This document shows positions 58,101 through 64,000 of a stretch of 64,000 nucleotides of DNA, in pieces. Each line of letters begins with the position of its first letter. Position 1 is the stretch's first letter. The position numbers and the translations under genes are program-made. The DNA comes from Wolfiporia cocos. Taxonomy: Eukaryota > Basidiomycota > Agaricomycetes > Polyporales > Phaeolaceae. The stretch is taken from assembly GCA_029448655.1 (NCBI GenBank), contig JACCLO010000004.1, positions 4,216,001 through 4,280,000 of the forward strand, read 5' to 3'. The notes under the pieces were generated by a model. That model had not been told where the DNA came from. It worked only from the letters and a program-made list of their open reading frames with translations, and did not search any database.

Positions 58101-59382
58101 ATAACAGGGTGACTTCACACGGACTGGCAAGCGGGACCTTGCAGGCATGCTCAATGACGGCGTTAATTCATTGGCGAGGTCCGTGATCAAATGCGTAGCG
58201 AGTACACCACGTTGACAACTAGTGTTCATGCAGGATGTACTCCTCTACATTCGCGGACTGGTTCAGCCAGGCGGTCATCGACTATGTATTAGGCAATCGG
58301 ACTATATCGGTCTTCTCCGAGTTCCTTAACAAGCTGCAATCGACTGATCCGCGAGACCTGATTCGCCTCTCCAAAATCAGGGCAGATGCCATCGCGACCT
58401 GTGTATCTCGCGTGCTACCAGAGGGCGAGCGGCTGTTATCGGGATGGACACTCTTCTCCCCGACAGAACTAAACGTTAAAGTGGGTGATAAGTTCGAGGA
58501 GAAAGTACTCCTCTTGGTGAGTCGTAGAGGTATCAATGTCCGCGGCCAGGATTACTGAATTGAACGATACAGAGCAGCAAGGCGATTTATATCATAGTAA
58601 GTCACCTTCGTCCTTATGGGACTGTCCTGACATTAGATAGAGTTATGACTATACCCTGGAAAAAGTCAAGATGTATACCCGTGTACCCCTTTGCGATATT
58701 GTCCAGATCACGAAAGGTAGGTCTCACCTAGCTTCTACTGAAAAATCTGCATAACTTGTCTTCAAGGCGCGTACATTTTATCACCGTTGGAGGAAGCGAG
58801 CAGGGATCCACTACAAAATGCGGGTTTCGTCGTGACCTGGCGCAACGTTGGTCAAGATACTCGGGTGACAAGTTACTCTATCCGCAACAATCCCACGAAC
58901 CTCACATCTCCACCGACATCTCCTGTACCAAAATCTCCGCTGCAGCAACGACGGGCATCGTTGCCAGCATTTGCGCGGAAGAACATGCCATTGTCTGGAA
59001 TACTATCAAAGGCTGCTGCACCTGCAGCGGAGAGCGACAAGACTTATGTGGCATTTAAGGTGTTGCCTATAGATCCCACGCGTACGCGAAGGGATACCGG
59101 AAGCTTCATTGAACCGGCTGATGAGCTAGCGGGTGCTGCAAACTGCAAGGAGGCAGTGGACCTGATTGTGGACACGATCCGACAAGCGTATCAAGATGCG
59201 GGTGGAGCTCAGGGCGACCTTCTACGCGAGGAGGAAATTGTCAGGTGGGAGAGCAAATGCTGCTCATCGCTCGTGCACCTGCTCATTGGAATAATTACAG
59301 CTTGGCGGAAGCACAGCGAATGACTAGCGTATATGCGAAGATGGAATACGGCGTGAAGAGGCTGCTATGGTTGGGTGGTTGA
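55174..59382 (+). CDS. Sac-domain phosphoinositide phosphatase (INPP5F/Sac2-like)
   Basis: Phosphoinositide phosphatase, probably membrane-associated. The start is MKRLLSFKQVASAAKAVNV. The N-terminal Sac region has LPPLPHPCPHEHIAIIAT, VYGIVGVLNLFS and VYGVKGVTAIPL, with a Ser-rich insert around 55800-56280. The Sac catalytic part follows: AYRDYVSELNDENIRY, DFHTETKGMKYENISKLIS and the active-site CX5R(T/S) motif in RVNCIDCLDRTNVVE. The downstream region (RTGKRDLAGMLNDGVNSLAR, FADWFSQAVIDYVLGN) and a C-terminal hSac2/PH-like part (YDYTLEKVKMYTRVPLCDI, YAKMEYGVKRLLWLGG) suggest the Sac2/INPP5F branch rather than ER Sac1. More than ten introns. Confidence 0.88.
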
Positions 59383-59986
59383 GGGATTATTGCCAAGTAT
59401 ATTCGCTTAAGCTGCTGCGTGCTCGACGCAATCATCAGTGACAAGATGTTCCTAGAGCATGTTTTCCTCGAGTGCGAGCCTTGAGGCGATCATATAGAGA
59501 CCTTGGTATTGGGGGTACGCGGCACGGAGATTGATTATTTACGAGTATAAGTGATTGTCTCCACCGCTCATTGGCTGTATGAATCATGTGAAGCTATTTA
59601 ACTTTATGTTATCGCTCGCGATAAGCTGCGGCTGTTCCCCGATCCACCAACGGGATCTTGATCACCCCTCACCTCAGTCAAGGTTGCTGTACCACTCGTG
59701 GGCTTCGGCAGGCCCGTTCCATCATCTGTCAGACTTGCTGCTGTATCTTTTGTCCGGCACTTGGCTGAGAGTGCCACTAAGATCCTCGTGTAACATCGCC
59801 GTTCGCCAACAGTGGCACCTGGAAGCTGAGGGATTGTGGAGGCTTTCATTGTCATTTCTCCCAGGCGGGCCTCGTGCTATACGCGCATCGTTCCCGGGTC
59901 TTGTGCTCACTTCCCGAGGTCACTCGGCGAAGTCATAAAGCAGCCGCCGCCCGTCGTTTGTTATACCATATCCTCGCTTGCCGTCC
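59383..59986. other. Gap before the palmitoyltransferase
   Basis: 604 bp. Small frames on both strands show no family sequence. Probably contains the promoter and 5' UTR of the next gene. Confidence 0.4.
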
Positions 59987-62270
59987 ATGGCGACCCCACA
60001 CTCGTTACCCCTCCCTTCCCAGCGTTCAGGAACACAGCTTCCGTTCTCCCCAAGTTCTCCTACTCCTAATACGCCTGCACTACGGACTAATACCGTGTCG
60101 GTGAGACCGCACAGCTCAGGTGCTACCAGTACCAGTCGACCGAGCTCTGCCGTCTCCTCACGCTTCCCACCAAACATGTCTCAAGTGGGAGACTCGGCTT
60201 TACCTTCGTCGACGTCCTTGCCTGTGTTTCAGCCACGACCAGTGCATACGTCTACTCACGCAGGTGGGATCTTGCCGTCCGCGTCTTTCTTCCACCCCTC
60301 CCGACCAGTCCACCTCCCGCCATCACCGTCGTCACATCATACGCGTCGCTCTAGCGTAAGCTCTTTAGTTTCGTCCGAAGCTCATACCTGCGATGTGTTG
60401 CACCTTGAGCCACTCCAGGAATCACACTCGAACGGCTCGGACGAGTCCGAGAGCGTCGGTCACTCTTCGGCAGGCGACAAGGAGCCGCCACCAACACCTT
60501 CCACGAAAGCCCCGACGATCAAGCCTAGCTCGGAGCCGCTGCTCCCAACTTCATCTCGGCAGATGCTTCGTCCTGTGGTCACTACCACACCCTATGGTCC
60601 CCAGGACAGGCTAAGTCCGACCGGGCGGGTGCGGGGTAGCTTCGAGAAGTTGTTTAAGCGGGGATTTAGTACGGATGGCAGTAAGAAATCGCCAACGGCG
60701 ACAAGCCCCACTAGTCCATTGGGGAAGTCTCTGCACGGACACTCGCGCTCTGACGACCACAGCGTAATCATTGAGCTGAACTCGCGGCCCAGCAAACCCA
60801 GGTTGTTTCCGGACACAGCCTTACCCGAATCTTCACCAGGGTCGATGTCGAACGCCCTCACCTTCGACCCCATCCCACCACAAACACACCCTCTTCCAGC
60901 TTTCACACCCATCATCGACTCGCAAACTCACAAGCCAAAACGCAACTACCAGCTGCACCCTTCGCGGAACCGCTTCTTCCTCCGCGGGCACATCCTGACC
61001 GGCGGCGACACACCGTGGGCATTCTTCGGCTCTTTGACGGTGGTGTTTGGGATCACAGGCGTGTGGTTTGGGACGACATGCGCGTGGTGGTGGGTGCATG
61101 AGAGTCCCGCAGTTGCGGCAGTGGGCGCCTACATGTGCTTGTTGACTATTTCGAGCATGTTCGTGACGGTGCGTGCGTGCGGCTTCTCACTAATTGGTTG
61201 CGCTAACTGTGTGTTGCGTTGTGGGTGCAGGCGTTCCGAGATCCAGGCATCTTGCCAAGGGATCTGGACCTTGATCCGCCATACCCTCCGCCAGGTTCGA
61301 CAGAGACATTGGTGGCACCATATCCTCGAGACCTCAAAGTCCGAGCAGGCGTGTAAGCGGCATGCTAATCTGTCTTCTCTGCCGAGGTTATCTAATGACC
61401 AAGCCAACAGTGTGCGCACGAAGTATTGCCATACGTGTAGGACTTATCGCCCACCACGGTCCAGTCATTGCAAGATGGTAAGCTGGCACGTGTAGATAAT
61501 GTCTTTGACAGAATACGCTGACAACGACACTCGTATATAGTGCGACAACTGTGTGGATGGATGTGATCACCACTGCCAATGGGTCAACAACTGCGTTGGA
61601 AGGCGAAATTACACATCTTTTTTCACATTTCTCTTTTCAGCTGTAAGCATACAGCCCATCTAGCATCTTTTTGTGCTGAGCTTTGGCCGTGTGACTGTTT
61701 AGGTCTTCACCCTTATTTTGGTGATTTGCACATCAGCAATACATCTCTATCTTCTCACCCGCGCACCCTTCCACTTGGACTTCAGAGAAGCATTGCAAAC
61801 ACCGCAAGGTTCCGGGAGTGCTGCCGTTTTCGTCATGTCCATTCTCGTGATATGGCCCGTAATGGCACTGCTGTTGTATCACTTGCGGGTAAGTGAGCCT
61901 CGAGGCGTGCGCATGTGCCCGTGTCGCTGATATGGGATACCAGCTGTTGCTCCTGAACGTGACGACTATCGAGCAGGTAGGGCTCTCCGAGTGCATTCCG
62001 ATTGTTCCTCGTCTGAGCTTATTCCCAAAATGCTAGATCCGCAATCAGGCTCACAAGTCCCTTGTCCCGGGACCTGCGCCGCCAAATCCGTTCTCGCACG
62101 GATCCTGGCGACGGAACTTGCTCTATGTGCTCTGTCGCCCAGCAGGATTCTCGTGGATTGACCCGGCAGCACCCGCGACGGAGGATAAGCGGGAGATCAA
62201 CCCTGCATTGATGAGGGACACAGAGGTCGCGTGGATGGAGGAGGGACGGGGATTCCGAAAGGGGGAGTGA
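59987..62270 (+). CDS. ERF2: DHHC palmitoyltransferase, ERF2-like
   Basis: Protein S-acyltransferase of the ER/Golgi. The ATG at 59987 starts a long Ser/Pro-rich cytosolic N-terminus (about 310 residues, low complexity). Then come [20 protein letters not shown] and two membrane segments ([31 protein letters not shown]), the DPG motif ([12 protein letters not shown]), and the zinc-binding [44 protein letters not shown]. Two more membrane segments follow ([35 protein letters not shown]) and a C-tail with [19 protein letters not shown]. The order matches Erf2. The partner (Erf4) is not in the window. Confidence 0.92.
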
Positions 62271-63423
62271 CTGCAGAGGCTTGTGTGTTGCGGACAGGTG
62301 GGGACGAGGTGAGATGAGGTGATCGTACTGCTTTCCATGCGCTGTATCCCAGTTATATAAGTACTTTACGATCTCCTAGTAGCTCTTTCTGGTGCGCTTG
62401 CCGCGGCAGCCCTGCTCGGGCCCCGTTAAGCGTGGTTCGACATCTTTCACTGTATTTTATCGCATACGATATTTTTATACAATAACTTCTGCACTCTGGA
62501 ATTGGGCCTTGGCCAACTCTATCTGGTGCCTTGGTAGGTCCCTGTTGGGATGCGGAGCCCGAGATTTGGGCGACGATGATTACCGCTAGATAAGTCATGC
62601 GATCAGGGGAGCGTTCTTGTCCGATAGGCCGAGTCAGGGCCAAGCTGGGGTGCAAATCGAGGGCCATGCTGACAGTGTGACGGTGAAAATCGAGGTGGCC
62701 ACCGCCAGCGAGATATTTTCCGGGGTTTGCGTGAGGAGGCGTTAACCGCAGGCGGCGAATGAGTCGGTGTCCGAACCGAGGGAGGATGTTGATGGACGCG
62801 AGGATCGGACGATGGGATCGATGACGGACTGTCCGTCAGGCGATCTCCATGCGTCTGGGAAGCCGTCTGGGAGTGCTCGCCGCCTCCCGACCGCCTGGCG
62901 GGCCGTGGACTAGTCTCGCAGGTGCCAGGCTCCGCTCTGAACCCCCAGACTGCCTCCCCGCTCACGCACGGTGCCCGCCGACTGCCGCAGGCTGTGTAGG
63001 GCTGTGCGGCGAATCCGCGCGGAGGAGCATCGGGCGCAATCTGCCAAATGTGGGACAATAGATCGACTAAATATACAGGGCCATCTGTTTCCGGAAAATG
63101 ACGTGGGTGCGGACCGATGGCCTGTGGCTCACGTGAGCCGCGGAGTCTGAAAAAGCGAGGTTGAGCTTGAAACGGGGTAGATTACCGCTCGGCATCGGAG
63201 GCGGCGACCCCGTCTCACCCAGGTGTCTCCCGCTGTGTCCCCTGCAGCCAGTGCAGCGCACACCACCATCGCCCGACGACAAGCACTGCAGGTGCGCGCA
63301 GAGAGTCTGGTGCGTGCTGCACTGATGCCGGTCGATAAGCCAGCACGCCCGCGACTAATCGGCGATTTGTGTGCAGGACGGCTCCAGCAGGCAATCATTC
63401 TTTATAATCCGGGACTCGACATA
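62271..63423. other. Gap, nothing coding seen
   Basis: 1.15 kb between ERF2 and the last gene. Frames at 62603-63058 (minus) and 63223-63627 (plus) have no recognised sequence; the second overlaps the next gene in its own frame. It probably includes the promoter and 5' UTR of the last gene. Confidence 0.4.
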
Positions 63424-64000
63424 ATGGACCCTAATCCGAATCCTCCGTCCACGCCGGCCACCTCCCTCAACAACGCCCACAACGGCGCTGATACACCAAA
63501 GAACAAGCCGAGGAAGTCACGCCCCAGGACCGACAAGTCTGCACGCACCCCGCCAGACCCCCAGTCTGACGCGCCGAGCAGCAGTCAGTCTCTGCCTCCG
63601 CTCGCGCACATTCTCCGACGTAATTAACCTGTGTCCTTCATCCAGCGTCTCGCGTCTCGAACGTCCGCGACCCACCACAGCCCGATCCTACACCACGCTT
63701 CACCGCTCACCTCCAGCCCTACCCAGGGCCTGCAACGCCGGCATACGTTATGAATCCTTCGTACCCCATGAACGGTAATCCCTACCCCTCCTCTCCCTCG
63801 TCCTTCCACCAGCCCGGGGCCAACACCTCCCCGGTCAATGGGCAGAGCCCCCATATTCCCGCAGGCATGCCTTCCCATGCACACTACCCTTATGTCCATC
63901 ATACCCCATACCACGGCTACCCCTCCTACCCCCAGTACCCCTCGTCAGGTATGATGATGTACGGCACTCCGCCAACAAGCCATCCCGACACCATGCGCAG
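63424..64000 (+). CDS. Proline/serine-rich protein, N-terminal part (3' partial)
   Basis: The gene leaves the window on the right. The ATG at 63424 starts MDPNPNPPSTPATSLNNAH. A basic patch follows (KNKPRKSRPRTDKSART), then an intron (about 63620-63646) after LPPLAHILR, joining PSRVSNVRDPPQPDPTPRF. The downstream sequence is rich in Pro, Tyr, Ser and His (HHTPYHGYPSYPQYPSSG). Such N-termini are common in fungal transcription regulators, but no DNA-binding domain is inside the window, so no function is assigned. Confidence 0.65.

Overview
The window looks like nuclear DNA of a basidiomycete fungus, most likely an Agaricomycete. Genes are split by many introns of roughly 45-65 nt, exons of 8-20 nt occur, intergenic gaps are short, and gene content fits (copper-radical oxidase, RNAi RNA-dependent RNA polymerase, HORMA-PHD Hop1, F-box families). 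Placement below the class is inference. Coordinates and reading frames were worked out by hand; most exon sets named here were checked to sum to a whole number of codons, while a few long multi-exon genes are given only as outer limits.

Layout. 1-7.2 kb: 3' end of the PI 4-kinase STT4 (with a probable AT-AC intron), then a complete RNA-dependent RNA polymerase. 7.6-14.4 kb: SMP3 (GPI mannosyltransferase), a secreted glutaminyl cyclase, an unknown coiled-coil gene, a TA-flanked MITE and TRAPP subunit TRS23. 14.5-18.2 kb: meiotic HOP1. 18.2-20.7 kb: no resolvable gene. 20.7-35.5 kb: DOA1/PLAA, a histidine phosphatase, a glyoxal-oxidase-like enzyme, a large F-box gene, PNO1 and a DUF3835 (Bud27/URI C-terminal-like) gene. 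35.6-37.7 kb: a head-to-tail array of five non-autonomous Helitron-like elements, one carrying a 22-bp minisatellite. 37.9-42.9 kb: two paralogous F-box genes flanking GPI10. 43.2-50.3 kb: a CxxC-motif gene, mitoribosomal mS38/COX24, a retropepsin-like gene with the catalytic Asp position occupied by Lys, SNU13 and UBC9. 51-64 kb: a SAM methyltransferase, proteasome beta5 (PRE2), a Sac-domain phosphoinositide phosphatase, an ERF2-like DHHC palmitoyltransferase and the 5' end of a proline-rich gene.

Most genes are housekeeping: phosphoinositide metabolism (STT4, Sac phosphatase), GPI-anchor mannosylation (SMP3, GPI10), ubiquitin/SUMO/proteasome (DOA1, UBC9, PRE2, F-box genes) and ribosome or spliceosome biogenesis (PNO1, SNU13, mS38). 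Several pairs are divergent with 120-390 bp between starts. The most interesting items are the Helitron concatemer, the AT-AC intron with its 8-nt exon in STT4, the CAGT/TA-type MITE and the retropepsin-like gene. No rRNA, tRNA or CRISPR was found.
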